From the NCBI RefSeq assembly GCF_040834005.1, contig NZ_CP162129.1, positions 2,194,001 through 2,258,000 of the forward strand: 64,000 nucleotides of DNA, read 5' to 3'. Shown here one piece after another: positions 25,852 through 35,632 of this stretch. Within the stretch, counting starts at the first letter, position 1. Each line of letters starts with the position of its first letter. The notes under the pieces were generated by a model, which did no database searches, was not told the origin of the DNA, and saw nothing but the letters and a program-made list of their open reading frames with translations. The stretch comes from Paenibacillus sp. PL2-23. GTDB taxonomy: Bacteria > Bacillota > Bacilli > Paenibacillales > Paenibacillaceae. The translations under genes and the position numbers were made by a program.

Positions 25852-28754
25852 GGACGCTAACCAGCGGTAGAGATATGAACATCGACGGATACGTAAGCGT
25901 GGAGGAAGGCGAGCTTTATGTCTGTCTGAGCGGCGGAGAACGCAGGGACCAAGTGGAAGGAAAGCTTCGGTCTATGCTGTTCGCGTGGCATAAAGCGAGC
26001 TGGTACGGCGGGAGAATCCAGGAAAGCAAGGCGGGAGCGCAGACGATTCTGAAGCTGTCCCCGCTAATGGCGGTCGATTATTTGTCAGCGCCGGCGCCTG
26101 TCCGACTGCTTCGGCCCACATGGTCGCCGCGTCTGCAGGCGTTAATGGCGCTCGCTTCGCTTATTCGGGAGGCGCTACTGAGCGGCTGGTATCTGCCTGA
26201 CCATGCAAGCTGGTCGGAGCGGCGTCGCGCCTGGAAGGCGGCTTTCCCTGAGGAGCGTCCCGAGCTGGAGGTCAGATGGCTTGCAGCGTTGGGGGAGGCG
26301 CGGCAGGAAGGCTGCGCCGGCGTCGAGCTGTGGCTTGGCGAAGCGATCGAGGAGATATTGGCTGGCGACGAGAAGGCAGGCGCAATATGGCAATCCATCG
26401 GAGCCGCTGCGGGAGAAGGCGTGCTGAGGCGCAAGGGAGCGGACGAAGCGGATTGGCTTATTGCAATCGGCATTCAGAAGGATCTACTGCCGTTCCGTGT
26501 GGCGCTTCAGCTGGTGGAGCCGGAGGACGGCAAGGACTGGCGGCTGCGTCCCGCGCTGCAGGATCGCGCTGGGGGCGCTTGGCTTCCGCTGCATCGACCG
26601 GATGCAGCAGAGGCGGCCGCGTTAGGCGGAATGGCCGCGGAAGCGGCGCTGCCCGAGGAGTGGCTGCCTATGCTTGCAGGCAAGCTGGCCAAAGAGGAGG
26701 CCAAGTGGCTGGCCGCGCTCCCTGCTTTGGAAGCGGAAGAAGGCTCGGGCAAGGTGAAGGCGTCTCTCTCGGAGCAGGAAGCGTGGTCATTCCTTGAGCA
26801 TGACAGCATTACGCTGCTGGAGGCGGGGGTTCCCGTGCTGCTCCCGGCGTGGTGGGAGGCGGTGCGTTCCCGGAAGCTGAGGCTGAAGGCGAAGATGAAG
26901 CAATCCGCCGGCTCCGGGGGTGAATCGTTATTCGGTCTGGACCAGATTGTGCAGTTCGACTGGAAGCTTGCGCTGGGCAACGTGGATCTGACGGAAAATG
27001 AATTTCTCCGTATGGCGGAGGAGAACCGAAGGCTGTTCCGAGTCGGGGATGAATGGGTTCATCTGGATCCTCAGGACGTGGCCCAGATCAAGCAGTGGAT
27101 GAAGCGGGTTGGCAAACGTCATGGCCTGACCTTCCGCGATGTGCTGGAGATGCATCTGCGCGGCGGGACAGAGCTGGATGTGCTGGACGATTCCGAGCAT
27201 GCGATGCGCGCGGAGGTCGAGCTGAATGAGCATCTCGCCATATGGCTGGAGCAGCTCCAGCATATATCGTCCATGCCGCTCGTCAGCCCGCCGGACTGGT
27301 TCAGGGGGGAGCTGAGGACGTACCAGCAGCAGGGGCTTACCTGGCTGCTGTTCCTTCGGAAATTCGGACTGGGAGGCATACTCGCCGACGACATGGGCCT
27401 TGGCAAGACGATACAGTTCATGGCCTATCTCTCTTGCGTCGTGGAGGGGGAGAAGGGGGCAGGCGGTCCGTCTCTGCTTATATGTCCGACGTCGGTTATC
27501 GGCAACTGGGAGAAGGAGCTGAAGCGGTTCGCGCCCCAGCTTCGAGTTCTGATTCATTACGGCGGCAAACGGGCAAAGGGAGACGAGCTTGCTGAGGCCG
27601 CTCGTGAAGCGGATCTTGTGATTACATCCTTTTCGCTGGCGCAGCTCGACGAGGAGGATCTTGCTCTTGTGCAGTGGAACGCGCTTTGTCTGGACGAGGC
27701 GCAAAATATAAAAAATGTGTACACGAAGCAATCTGGTGCTATCCGCCGCTTGGAGGCGCGCCACCGGATAGCCCTCACGGGCACTCCGATGGAAAATCGG
27801 CTGACGGAGCTGTGGTCGATTTACGACTTTGTAAATCCGGGATATTTGGGCAGCCTGAACGACTTCCGCAGAGCAATTGTCGCACCGATCGAGAGGACGC
27901 GGGACAAGGAGCTGATAGAGGGCTTGCAGCGCTGGGTGAAGCCCTTCATGCTGCGCCGCGTGAAGAAGGACCCGCAGATCCAGCTTTCGCTGCCTGACAA
28001 GATCGAGTCCAAGAGCTATATGACATTAACAGCGGAGCAAGGCGCCCTGTATGAGAATATTGTATCTGATCTGATGGAGAAGCTGGATAAGATGGACGCC
28101 ATGCAGCGAAGAGGACTCATTCTCGCGACGCTGACGAAGCTGAAGCAGCTCTGCGATCATCCCGCTCTGCTCCTGAAGGAGACGGGAGTGGAGGCTTGGC
28201 AGGCGGAGCGTTCGGCCAAGATGGCGAGGCTGCTGGAGATGTGCGAGGAGATTGCGGCGGAGGGAGAGCGCTGCCTGATCTTCACGCAATACGTCGAGAT
28301 GGGCGAGCAGTTGCAGCGTATGCTGGAGGCCGGACTCGGCATGCGGGTGCCTTATCTGCACGGCGGGGTGCCCAAGGCGAAGCGGGATGAGATGATAGCC
28401 GCCTTCCAATCGGAGGAGGAGCCGCGCTGCGCGTTTGTGCTGTCCCTTAAAGCGGGCGGCACCGGCCTTAATCTGACAGCGGCGAACCATGTATTCCACT
28501 TCGACCGCTGGTGGAATCCTGCCGTTGAGAATCAAGCAACGGACCGGGCGTTCCGTATCGGCCAAACCCGGCAGGTGCAGGTGCATAAATTTATTACGCT
28601 CGGCACGCTGGAGGAGAAGATTGACGAGATGATTGAGAGCAAGCAATCGCTTAGCGAGCAGGTGGTCAGCGGCTCCGAGAACTGGGTTACGGAGCTTAGC
28701 ACGGATGAGCTGCGCGAGCTGTTCACGCTGCGCGAGGGTTGGCTGAAGGGGTGA
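25848..28754 (+). CDS. SNF2-family DEAD/DEAH-box helicase
   Basis: A translocase-type ATPase of about 968 residues. The C-terminal half holds all SNF2 motifs: GILADDMGLGKTIQF (Walker A), LDEAQNIKN (Walker B, DEAQ), ALTGTPMENRLTELWS (III) and HFDRWWNPAVENQATDRAFRIGQ (given here as HFDRWWNPAVENQ and ATDRAFRIGQ, motifs V-VI). The N-terminal half, rich in Ala, Glu and Trp, corresponds to the SNF2-associated bacterial region. The ATG at 25848 overlaps the TGA of the SWIM gene. Eukaryotic relatives remodel chromatin; the bacterial ones may clear proteins or RNA polymerase from DNA. The substrate is unknown. Confidence 0.88.
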   Translation: MRTLTSGRDMNIDGYVSVEEGELYVCLSGGERRDQVEGKLRSMLFAWHKASWYGGRIQESKAGAQTILKLSPLMAVDYLSAPAPVRLLRPTWSPRLQALMALASLIREALLSGWYLPDHASWSERRRAWKAAFPEERPELEVRWLAALGEARQEGCAGVELWLGEAIEEILAGDEKAGAIWQSIGAAAGEGVLRRKGADEADWLIAIGIQKDLLPFRVALQLVEPEDGKDWRLRPALQDRAGGAWLPLHRPDAAEAAALGGMAAEAALPEEWLPMLAGKLAKEEAKWLAALPALEAEEGSGKVKASLSEQEAWSFLEHDSITLLEAGVPVLLPAWWEAVRSRKLRLKAKMKQSAGSGGESLFGLDQIVQFDWKLALGNVDLTENEFLRMAEENRRLFRVGDEWVHLDPQDVAQIKQWMKRVGKRHGLTFRDVLEMHLRGGTELDVLDDSEHAMRAEVELNEHLAIWLEQLQHISSMPLVSPPDWFRGELRTYQQQGLTWLLFLRKFGLGGILADDMGLGKTIQFMAYLSCVVEGEKGAGGPSLLICPTSVIGNWEKELKRFAPQLRVLIHYGGKRAKGDELAEAAREADLVITSFSLAQLDEEDLALVQWNALCLDEAQNIKNVYTKQSGAIRRLEARHRIALTGTPMENRLTELWSIYDFVNPGYLGSLNDFRRAIVAPIERTRDKELIEGLQRWVKPFMLRRVKKDPQIQLSLPDKIESKSYMTLTAEQGALYENIVSDLMEKLDKMDAMQRRGLILATLTKLKQLCDHPALLLKETGVEAWQAERSAKMARLLEMCEEIAAEGERCLIFTQYVEMGEQLQRMLEAGLGMRVPYLHGGVPKAKRDEMIAAFQSEEEPRCAFVLSLKAGGTGLNLTAANHVFHFDRWWNPAVENQATDRAFRIGQTRQVQVHKFITLGTLEEKIDEMIESKQSLSEQVVSGSENWVTELSTDELRELFTLREGWLKG

Positions 28755-28759
28755 TTGTT

Positions 28760-28954
28760 GTGACGGGAGACACGCTGAAGGAAAGGGAGGGCCGGCTTCA
28801 GCTGGCTCGAGCAGCCGCGAAGGGAGAGCCGCGGAGCGAAGGCGATGAGACGACTCCTGCAGCCGCGAATCCGCCGGGACCAGCGGATTCCAATGAGCAA
28901 TGGAAGGCGCTGTATGCCCGTATTCGGGAGGTAACGGAAGGCCTGCGCCAATAA
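28760..28954 (+). CDS. Small protein of unknown function after the helicase gene
   Basis: Sixty-four codons start at a GTG at 28760, five bases after the helicase stop. AAGGGGTGA, which overlaps that stop, can serve as ribosome site. The product is charged, with a Pro- and Ala-rich middle (AAANPPGPADSNEQW) and a helical end (KALYARIREVTEGLRQ). No known family is recognised. The tight spacing suggests co-expression with the SWIM-SNF2 pair; low-complexity composition keeps the call uncertain. Confidence 0.45.
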   Translation: MTGDTLKEREGRLQLARAAAKGEPRSEGDETTPAAANPPGPADSNEQWKALYARIREVTEGLRQ

Positions 28955-29017
28955 ATAATAGAAATGTATCCCTCTCCTTGTCGTTTTTTAACCTCGTATC
29001 GCTTAGGCGGCAGGGGC

Positions 29018-29023
29018 TATAAT
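29018..29023 (+). promoter_or_regulatory. Possible -10 element of the sugar-binding protein operon
   Basis: A perfect TATAAT lies 46 bases before the start codon. No fitting -35 and no TG extension were found. Confidence 0.3.
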
Positions 29024-29068
29024 GAATGAGCAAGGGGTAATGCACTCTCCATAAGGAGGCTTCAAGCG

Positions 29069-30436
29069 TTGAATAAAGGCAACATCCTGATGGTGTTCAT
29101 GCTTGCTTGGATGACGGTCGGAGCCGCCTGCGGCTTAATGAGGCAGAACGAAGAGGATACGAGCGTCCGCCATGATTATCGGGAAGTCACGTTGTCGCTT
29201 CGCCATACGCAAATCAAGGAAACGAGCCAGACGCGGCTGCGCGTGCTGGCGGATGTCGTGAACCAGACGATGCGCGAGAACAAGGGCGTGACGATCACGA
29301 TGGAGGGCATCGACGAAAAAATTAACCGGGATACGAAGCTGAAGCAGGAGATGGCCGCAGGCAATCCTCCCGATATATTCGAGGTGTTCGGCGGCGCAGA
29401 CTTGAAGCTGTACGTGAAAGCGGATCGCATGCTGGATTTGACGCCTATTCTGGAGGAGCTGGGCCTGACGGACCAATTCGCCAGCCTGGCGGAGTTTACG
29501 ATTAACGGCAAGGTATACGGCATTCCGTATGGCGGCTACAGCGAAGGCATCTTCTACAACAAAAAAATATTCGCGGAGCTAGGGCTGGGCATTCCGCAAA
29601 CCTGGGATGAGCTGATGGCAGCGGCGGAGAGGCTGAAGGCAGCGGGGTATGTGCCGTTCGCTATGGCGGCGAAGGATGCCTGGGTCACGGGAATGATGTG
29701 GAACACCATTATGGAGCGCTACGTCGGGATTGAGGCGTTCAATAAGCTGGTGACGGGCGAGACCAAGTGGACGGACCCCGCATTCATCCAAGGCTTCGAG
29801 GCATACAGGGAAATCGCAAGCAGGGATTATTTCCCCAGCGGCTCACTCGGCATCGCGGATCACGCGCTTGGCTCTCAGCTTATTCGGGGGCAGGCGGCGA
29901 TGGTATTCACAGGCACATGGGATGTGAATCAATTCTCCGGTCCCAATGCCGGCGCGTTGAATGGACATATCGGATTTTTCACGTTTCCTTCCATCCCTGG
30001 GGGAATGGGCGACCAGCGCTCCATTAACGCCTCCTATTCCAACGGGTTCGGCTTCTCCTCCACATTGTCGGGGGAGCAGGTTGAGATTGTGAAGGCGTTT
30101 ATCGCCAACTTCTTCAACGAAAAGGTGCAGAAGCGGGCGTTAATGGAGGACAAGCTGCTGCCCTCTATGAAGCTGTCTGATTTAACGGGAGTCGATCCGC
30201 TCATGAACGAGGTGTTGACGGTTATGTCCGAAGCGTCCAGCAGCTGGCCGGCCTTCGACGCGATTGTCCAGCCTACGGTCACGGCGGAGATCGGCGTCGG
30301 CCTGCAGGAGCTGATCGGCGACCTGAACACACCAGAGAACGTGGCTGCCAATATTCAAGCGGTGCAGGAGAAGGCGAATGCCGCCCAAATGAACGCCACA
30401 GGACTTATCACCCTGCCCGAGAAGGGAAGACAATAG
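29069..30436 (+). CDS. Extracellular sugar-binding lipoprotein (family 1 ABC solute-binding protein)
   Basis: A 455-residue lipoprotein: hydrophobic signal (5-20), lipobox GAAC with Cys at 21, then a MalE/MsmE-like binding fold. Typical patches are GNPPDIFEVFGGADLKLYV, KVYGIPYGGYSEGIFYNKKIF and GQAAMVFTGTWDV. It starts at a TTG with AAGGAGG upstream. No permease or ATPase gene lies nearby. Instead a YesM-type kinase starts 14 bases downstream, then a YesN-type regulator and an N-acetylglucosaminidase. It may present a sugar to the kinase rather than, or as well as, to a transporter. The ligand is inferred to be a GlcNAc-containing glycan, from the GH3 gene only. Confidence 0.85.
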   Translation: MNKGNILMVFMLAWMTVGAACGLMRQNEEDTSVRHDYREVTLSLRHTQIKETSQTRLRVLADVVNQTMRENKGVTITMEGIDEKINRDTKLKQEMAAGNPPDIFEVFGGADLKLYVKADRMLDLTPILEELGLTDQFASLAEFTINGKVYGIPYGGYSEGIFYNKKIFAELGLGIPQTWDELMAAAERLKAAGYVPFAMAAKDAWVTGMMWNTIMERYVGIEAFNKLVTGETKWTDPAFIQGFEAYREIASRDYFPSGSLGIADHALGSQLIRGQAAMVFTGTWDVNQFSGPNAGALNGHIGFFTFPSIPGGMGDQRSINASYSNGFGFSSTLSGEQVEIVKAFIANFFNEKVQKRALMEDKLLPSMKLSDLTGVDPLMNEVLTVMSEASSSWPAFDAIVQPTVTAEIGVGLQELIGDLNTPENVAANIQAVQEKANAAQMNATGLITLPEKGRQ

Positions 30437-30449
30437 GAGGCCAGGCGGA

Positions 30450-32261
30450 ATGAACTTGCGGCCCAAGCTTATGCTTGCGTTTATTTCACTTATCATCATT
30501 CCCATGATCGGTCTTGGCATCTTCTCCTTTCTGAACTCCGAGACCCTGCTGGAGAAAAAATACAGCGAGCAGTCCGAAATTACGCTGAAGGCAATCGGCG
30601 GCAATATCTCGTATTTTTTCCGTGAGCTGGATCAGCTCTCCAATGGCAACGTCATAAGCTCCGAGGTGCAGAATACGCTTAGGCAAAGCGAGCTGCCCAA
30701 GGATGACAACAGCGCCCTTATTCGGATCACGCAGGCCGAGAAGGAAATGAGCAGCATCCTGTTCCAGCATCCCTCTGTCAGCTATGTCGTGCTGTATGCG
30801 GGGGACGGCACCATGTTCAGGGCGAATCGGAACGATCCAACGACCTTTAAGCCGATCTCGTTCGACGGTCTGCAGCGCCACTCCCTCTACGATGATGTCA
30901 TCGAGCGAGGAGGGCGGCCGCTATGGATTGGACCTTACGAGCAGCGGGAGCTTACAGGCGTGGACCCTCCGCTCTTCACGATGATGCGCGTAGTGAAGGA
31001 GCTGGAGTCGCTGAACGATCTTGGCATCATGGTGACGCAGTACAAAACCGAGGAAGTCAGCAGCATGCTGAAGGCGTTCCAGAATCCCGAGGACGAGTCG
31101 TACGGCGCGCGTTATTTTATATTGAACAGCGAAGGGCTTGTCATGCTGGACAGCAACAGGCGTTATGACGGCCACAGCATTGATTTGTATACGGATTCCA
31201 TGCCGCAGCTGACAGAAAATTACGAAAGCGCCCGCATGAGGTTCGACGGCGTGGACAGTCTCGTCTCGTCGTATCAACTGGATCGGAACGGCTGGATATT
31301 GCTGTCTGTGCAGCCTTGGGATTCGCTGACGGACGAGAATGTTCGGTTCGTGCAGTGGATTGGCATGATTACCGTGCTGGGGCTGCTGTCGGCGGTGCTG
31401 TTCAACGTCTTCTTCGTCAATCGGGTAGCCAAATCCATCATTAAGGTAGTCCGCAAAATGCGTCTGGTGGAGCAGGGGCTGCTGGATATTCGCGTGACGG
31501 CGCAGGGCAAGGACGAGACGGTGCTGCTCGCCAAAAGCTTCAACAGCATGGTGCAGCGGATCGGCGATTTGCTCAGCGAGGTGCGCAGGGAGCAGGAGCG
31601 GAAGCAGCATGCGGAGATGATGCTGATGCAGGCGCAGATCAAGCCTCATTTTCTATTCAATACGCTGGAGTCGATTAACGCGCTGGCCGCGCAGAATGAG
31701 GGCGGCAAAATCATGCTGATGGTGCGCCGTCTGAGCATTCTGCTTCGCACGAGCATGCATCATTCCGAGGAAATATCGATTAAGCAGGAAATTGAGCATG
31801 TGAGAAGCTACCTGGACATTCAGAAATATCGATTTGAGGAGCTCTTCTCGTATGATTTGGCTGTACCGGAGGAAGCCTTCGATTATAGGATTCTGAAGCT
31901 GACGCTGCAGCCGCTGGTCGAGAACAGCATTCAGCACGGCTTCGACGGCTATGAGGATGGTCAAGGCGTCATAGCCATTCATGTGAAGGTCGAGCCGCAG
32001 AAGCTGGTCATTATGGTGAGCGATAACGGAACGGGCATGAGCGGGGATGTGCTGATGAAGCTGTCCGAAGGCTATAATCCGTCCCGGAAAACGCATGAGG
32101 ATGCGGAGATGGGCGAGCGGAGAGGGCTTGGCATCCGCAACGTGGCCGATCGCCTGCGCATTCATTACGGTCCCGGGTTCGGGATGATGATTTGCAGCTC
32201 GGAGGGGTGCGGCACTACCATTCGATGCGTAATACCGAAAAGCAGAGGTGAGGGGCTATGA
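30450..32261 (+). CDS. YesM-type sensor histidine kinase
   Basis: A 603-residue membrane kinase: helix 1 at 8-28, an extracytoplasmic sensor region of about 270 residues (dCache-like), helix 2 at 302-324, a HAMP linker, a His_kinase domain with His400 in QAQIKPHFLFNTLESI, and an ATPase domain with QPLVENSIQHGFDG and SDNGTG. This layout is typical of YesM/LytS-class kinases that respond to sugars. It overlaps the response regulator gene by four bases (ATGA). The binding lipoprotein immediately upstream could deliver the signal. Confidence 0.92.
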   Translation: MNLRPKLMLAFISLIIIPMIGLGIFSFLNSETLLEKKYSEQSEITLKAIGGNISYFFRELDQLSNGNVISSEVQNTLRQSELPKDDNSALIRITQAEKEMSSILFQHPSVSYVVLYAGDGTMFRANRNDPTTFKPISFDGLQRHSLYDDVIERGGRPLWIGPYEQRELTGVDPPLFTMMRVVKELESLNDLGIMVTQYKTEEVSSMLKAFQNPEDESYGARYFILNSEGLVMLDSNRRYDGHSIDLYTDSMPQLTENYESARMRFDGVDSLVSSYQLDRNGWILLSVQPWDSLTDENVRFVQWIGMITVLGLLSAVLFNVFFVNRVAKSIIKVVRKMRLVEQGLLDIRVTAQGKDETVLLAKSFNSMVQRIGDLLSEVRREQERKQHAEMMLMQAQIKPHFLFNTLESINALAAQNEGGKIMLMVRRLSILLRTSMHHSEEISIKQEIEHVRSYLDIQKYRFEELFSYDLAVPEEAFDYRILKLTLQPLVENSIQHGFDGYEDGQGVIAIHVKVEPQKLVIMVSDNGTGMSGDVLMKLSEGYNPSRKTHEDAEMGERRGLGIRNVADRLRIHYGPGFGMMICSSEGCGTTIRCVIPKSRGEGL

Positions 32262-33904
32262 TAGGCAAAGTGCTCCTGGTTGACGACGAAGCACACATCA
32301 CGAGAAATTTGGAGAAGGTCATTCCCTGGGAAATGCTCGGGCTTGAGGTGGGAGGCGTCGCCAAAAATGGCGTGGAGGCGCTGCAGCTCATGGAGAAGGA
32401 GGCCTTCCAGCTGCTGCTGTGCGACATCCGTATGCCTGTTATGGATGGGCTGGAGCTTGTCCGGCAAATCCGGGAGAGGGATATGCCTTGCGATATCATT
32501 ATGCTGTCGGGCTATCAGGACTTCACGTATACGAGGGCGGCCATACAGTACGGCGTCAACGATTATGTGCTGAAGCCTATCCCTTACGATGAATTAACGG
32601 GCGTTATCGCGCGCATTATGTCTAATCAGCGCAATAAGCTGAAGCAGCAGCAGGAAGAGCAGCAGAAGCTGGGAAGAATGATTGATCTGGCCAGCGAAAA
32701 AATATTGTACGACATCATCATGGATTACACCGACTTCTCCGGCAGCCACTGGCTGTTCTCCGGCGATGAGAATCAGCTGCGGCTTCAGCAGTTCATTATG
32801 ATTGTTCTGGATCTGGACGTCAGCTCCGAGCAAACAAGGGATTGGCGAGATTGGTCTGACAAGGATCGCAAGCTATGGAATTTCGCCGTCTGCAACGTGC
32901 TTCGGGAGAAGCTGCAGCATAACGGGCTTCATCATGCCGTTATTCAAACCCGGGACGGGGAATGGTGCGTGCTGATTGAGACGGGCATGTCGATGGCGTT
33001 TAACAGGGATGTCATTCAGGGCTGGGCAGAGATGCTCCTGACCGCGGTTCGCAATCATGTGAAGCTGTCGCTGAATGCCGGCATTTACCGCGATTTCGCC
33101 AAGGTTGAGGAGCTGTCGGAGGCCTACAAGCTTGTGCAGATGGGACTCCAGCTGACGCCTGCGCATAATGCCATAACGTTCTACCCTGCCGATCAGCAGG
33201 ATTCCGCCGTGGCGGATCAGGCATTCTGGATGAACGCCGAGAAATTGATTGGCGCTGTCAAGCGAGGGGATCATTCCGCTGCGGACCAGGAGGTCGATCA
33301 TATCTCACGCCAGCTTCAGCAGCTGTGCGAGCAGGATGGAGCGAAGGTGAAGCCGCTGCTGCATTTTTTTGTGCTGCATCTGATGCGGGAGATGAAGGAG
33401 ATGGCTGTCTTCCCTCGCGAGCAGGAGGAGCTGCTGTGGAGAAGGCTGGACCATCGATTCGGCATTAAGGATTTGCTGTCGTTTATCCGGCAGCTGACGT
33501 CTGCCGTGTCGGAACGGTCGATGGATAAGAAGAAGCAGTCTGAGCATTCCATCACGGAAGCGAAGACGTACATGGACCGTAATTTGTTCCGAGATATGAG
33601 CGTGGAGGAGGCGGCGTCCCATGTCGGGCTCAGCACCTCGTATTTCAGCCTGCTGTTCAAGCAGACGTTCGGCGAGACGTTTATTGAATATGTCACCCGC
33701 CAGCGTATGGAGAAGGCGAAAAGCCTGCTGGCGGAAACGCAGAAAAGCGTCGCCGCGATTGCCAGAGAGGTGGGCTATGCGGAACGGCGTTATTTCACCA
33801 AGGTATTCATGAAATATACGGGCGACAATCCTACCGATTACCGGAGCAAGTTCGGCTTGCCGGTCCGAGGGACAGCGGCCGAAGGCTTGGAGGATGAAGG
33901 GTAG
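32258..33904 (+). CDS. YesN-type response regulator with AraC DNA-binding domain
   Basis: The 548-residue protein has an N-terminal receiver domain with phospho-acceptor Asp56 (LLLCDIRMPVMDG) and switch lysine in YVLKPI. A long middle region (about 140-420) follows, then a C-terminal AraC/XylS double helix-turn-helix from about 430, ending AIAREVGYAERRYFTKVFMK. It is translated together with the kinase gene. Its likely targets are the upstream binding-protein promoter and the nagZ-like gene 47 bases downstream. Its DNA site cannot be read here. Confidence 0.92.
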   Translation: MIGKVLLVDDEAHITRNLEKVIPWEMLGLEVGGVAKNGVEALQLMEKEAFQLLLCDIRMPVMDGLELVRQIRERDMPCDIIMLSGYQDFTYTRAAIQYGVNDYVLKPIPYDELTGVIARIMSNQRNKLKQQQEEQQKLGRMIDLASEKILYDIIMDYTDFSGSHWLFSGDENQLRLQQFIMIVLDLDVSSEQTRDWRDWSDKDRKLWNFAVCNVLREKLQHNGLHHAVIQTRDGEWCVLIETGMSMAFNRDVIQGWAEMLLTAVRNHVKLSLNAGIYRDFAKVEELSEAYKLVQMGLQLTPAHNAITFYPADQQDSAVADQAFWMNAEKLIGAVKRGDHSAADQEVDHISRQLQQLCEQDGAKVKPLLHFFVLHLMREMKEMAVFPREQEELLWRRLDHRFGIKDLLSFIRQLTSAVSERSMDKKKQSEHSITEAKTYMDRNLFRDMSVEEAASHVGLSTSYFSLLFKQTFGETFIEYVTRQRMEKAKSLLAETQKSVAAIAREVGYAERRYFTKVFMKYTGDNPTDYRSKFGLPVRGTAAEGLEDEG

Positions 33905-33950
33905 GAAGCGGTCCAATTGGATGAGCTGATGACATGAGGGAGGAAGATAT

Positions 33951-35567
33951 ATGGCACTTCGCAACGGGGATTGGAGAAGCTGGAGCTTAAAAGAAAAAAT
34001 TGGCCAATTGTTTGTATTCGGCTTCTATGGCTATGAGCCTACGGAATCCATGAAGGAGCTTATCGATCAATACGGAATAGGAGGCACCATCTATTTCACT
34101 CGCAATGTGCAGGACGCGGAGCAGGTGCATGGCCTGTCCAGAGGGCTTCAGCAGCTGACGGAGGAGGCGGGGCGGCCGCCGATGTTCATTGCCATTGACC
34201 AAGAGGGCGGCATGGTGGCCAGGCTTGTGAACGGCGTCACGTTAATGCCGGGCAATATGGCGCTTGGCGCGACCGCTTCAGCGGAAGCTGCGGAAGAAAC
34301 GGCGCGCATTTGCGGTGAGGAGCTGCGCAAGCTGGGCATTACAATGAATTATGCGCCTTGCATTGACGTCAACAATAACCCGGACAATCCCGTCATTAAC
34401 GTCAGATCGTATAGCGACCGTCCGGAGGTGGTGTCCGAGATGGGTGCGGCAGCGGTCATCGGTTATCAGTCGGCGGGAGTTGCTGCGACGGTGAAGCATT
34501 TTCCCGGACATGGCGACACCAGCGTGGATTCCCATCATGCGCTCCCGGTACTGCCTCATGACCGCAAGCGTCTGGAGGCGATTGAGCTTCTGCCGTTCCG
34601 CGCCGCGATCAAGGCGGGTACGGATTGTATCATGACGGCTCATGTCTGCCTGCCGGCTCTTGAGCCAAGCGGCGTGCCGTCTACCTTGTCCGAAAGCGTG
34701 CTGACCGGCTTGCTCCGCAATGAGCTTGGCTATGATGGCGTTATCGTGACGGATTGCCTGGAGATGAGCGCGATTGACGAGTTTTATGGACCGGAGCAGG
34801 GAGCGGTGAAGGCGATCAAGGCTGGCGCGGATATGGTGCTGATCAGCCACACGTTCCAGAAGCAGGCGGCGGCGCTTGAGGCTGTTGCGGCGGCGGTGGA
34901 GAGCGGTGAAATCAGTCTGTCCCGCATCGAGGAGGCGGTTGAGCGCATTATGCGCCTGAAGGAGAAGCTTCGCCTGGATGAACCTATAGCTCCTTGGGAG
35001 CAGGTTCGGGAGGAGCTTGGCACCTCAGCGAGCAAGGCAGCCGCCCGCAAGTGGAGCGAAGCCTCGGTCACCCTCGTGAAATCGGAGGAAGGCGCATTGC
35101 CGCTGTCCAGAGAGACGCAGACGCTGGTCCTTTGGCCCGACATTGTGCCGGTGTCAGTCGCAGACGAGATGCTGTCAGGAGACGGCACGTTAGGCGATTT
35201 CCTGAAGCTGTACGGCGCTTCAGTTGTAGAACGGCGAATGGATGCAGCGGATGCGCTTGCGGATCTGGAGCAATTCCAGCAAATCGTCGTGGTCACCTAT
35301 GACGCCTCCAAGCACCCGCAGGAGCTGCAGGCGGCGCGGGAGGCTGTAAGGCTGGCGGGCGACCGGGTTGTGGCGGTATCTGTACGCAACCCGCTTGATC
35401 TGCTCCTGTATCCCGATGTGCGTACGTATCTGGCCGTCTACGAGTGCAGACCTCTGGCTCTATCTTCAGCAGCTAAGGTATTGCTTGGCGAGTTGAAGCC
35501 GGAAGGCAGGCTGCCGCTTGATATATCCCCTGCATATCCGTTCGGGTGGCGCGCTCCTGTACAATAA
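33951..35567 (+). CDS. nagZ: GH3 beta-N-acetylglucosaminidase (NagZ-like)
   Basis: A 538-residue glycoside hydrolase of family 3. KHFPGHGDTSVDSHHALP (182-199) is the NagZ signature and holds the Asp193/His195 acid-base pair of this subfamily; the nucleophile is Asp268 in VIVTDCLEMS. NagZ removes terminal GlcNAc from muropeptides or chito-oligosaccharides. There is no signal peptide, so it should act in the cytoplasm on imported sugars. A C-terminal GH3_C-like domain (from about 355) follows. Shared direction and the sugar-sensing genes upstream suggest one regulon. A strong terminator ends the unit. Confidence 0.9.
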   Translation: MALRNGDWRSWSLKEKIGQLFVFGFYGYEPTESMKELIDQYGIGGTIYFTRNVQDAEQVHGLSRGLQQLTEEAGRPPMFIAIDQEGGMVARLVNGVTLMPGNMALGATASAEAAEETARICGEELRKLGITMNYAPCIDVNNNPDNPVINVRSYSDRPEVVSEMGAAAVIGYQSAGVAATVKHFPGHGDTSVDSHHALPVLPHDRKRLEAIELLPFRAAIKAGTDCIMTAHVCLPALEPSGVPSTLSESVLTGLLRNELGYDGVIVTDCLEMSAIDEFYGPEQGAVKAIKAGADMVLISHTFQKQAAALEAVAAAVESGEISLSRIEEAVERIMRLKEKLRLDEPIAPWEQVREELGTSASKAAARKWSEASVTLVKSEEGALPLSRETQTLVLWPDIVPVSVADEMLSGDGTLGDFLKLYGASVVERRMDAADALADLEQFQQIVVVTYDASKHPQELQAAREAVRLAGDRVVAVSVRNPLDLLLYPDVRTYLAVYECRPLALSSAAKVLLGELKPEGRLPLDISPAYPFGWRAPVQ

Positions 35568-35581
35568 GTTTTGTTGCCCGG

Positions 35582-35626
35582 CTGTCCGCCGGCTCCTGAG
35601 ATGGGGCTGGGCGGACAGTTTTTTTT
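35582..35626 (+). terminator. Intrinsic terminator after nagZ
   Basis: CTGTCCGCC (35582-35590) pairs with GGCGGACAG (35610-35618) and eight T residues follow at 35619-35626. Confidence 0.85.
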
Positions 35627-35632
35627 GCTTGT

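Noticed and set aside
24235-28954. Phage defence island around the SNF2 helicase
   Set aside because: No nuclease, methylase or other defence gene adjoins it; the gene pair alone is common.
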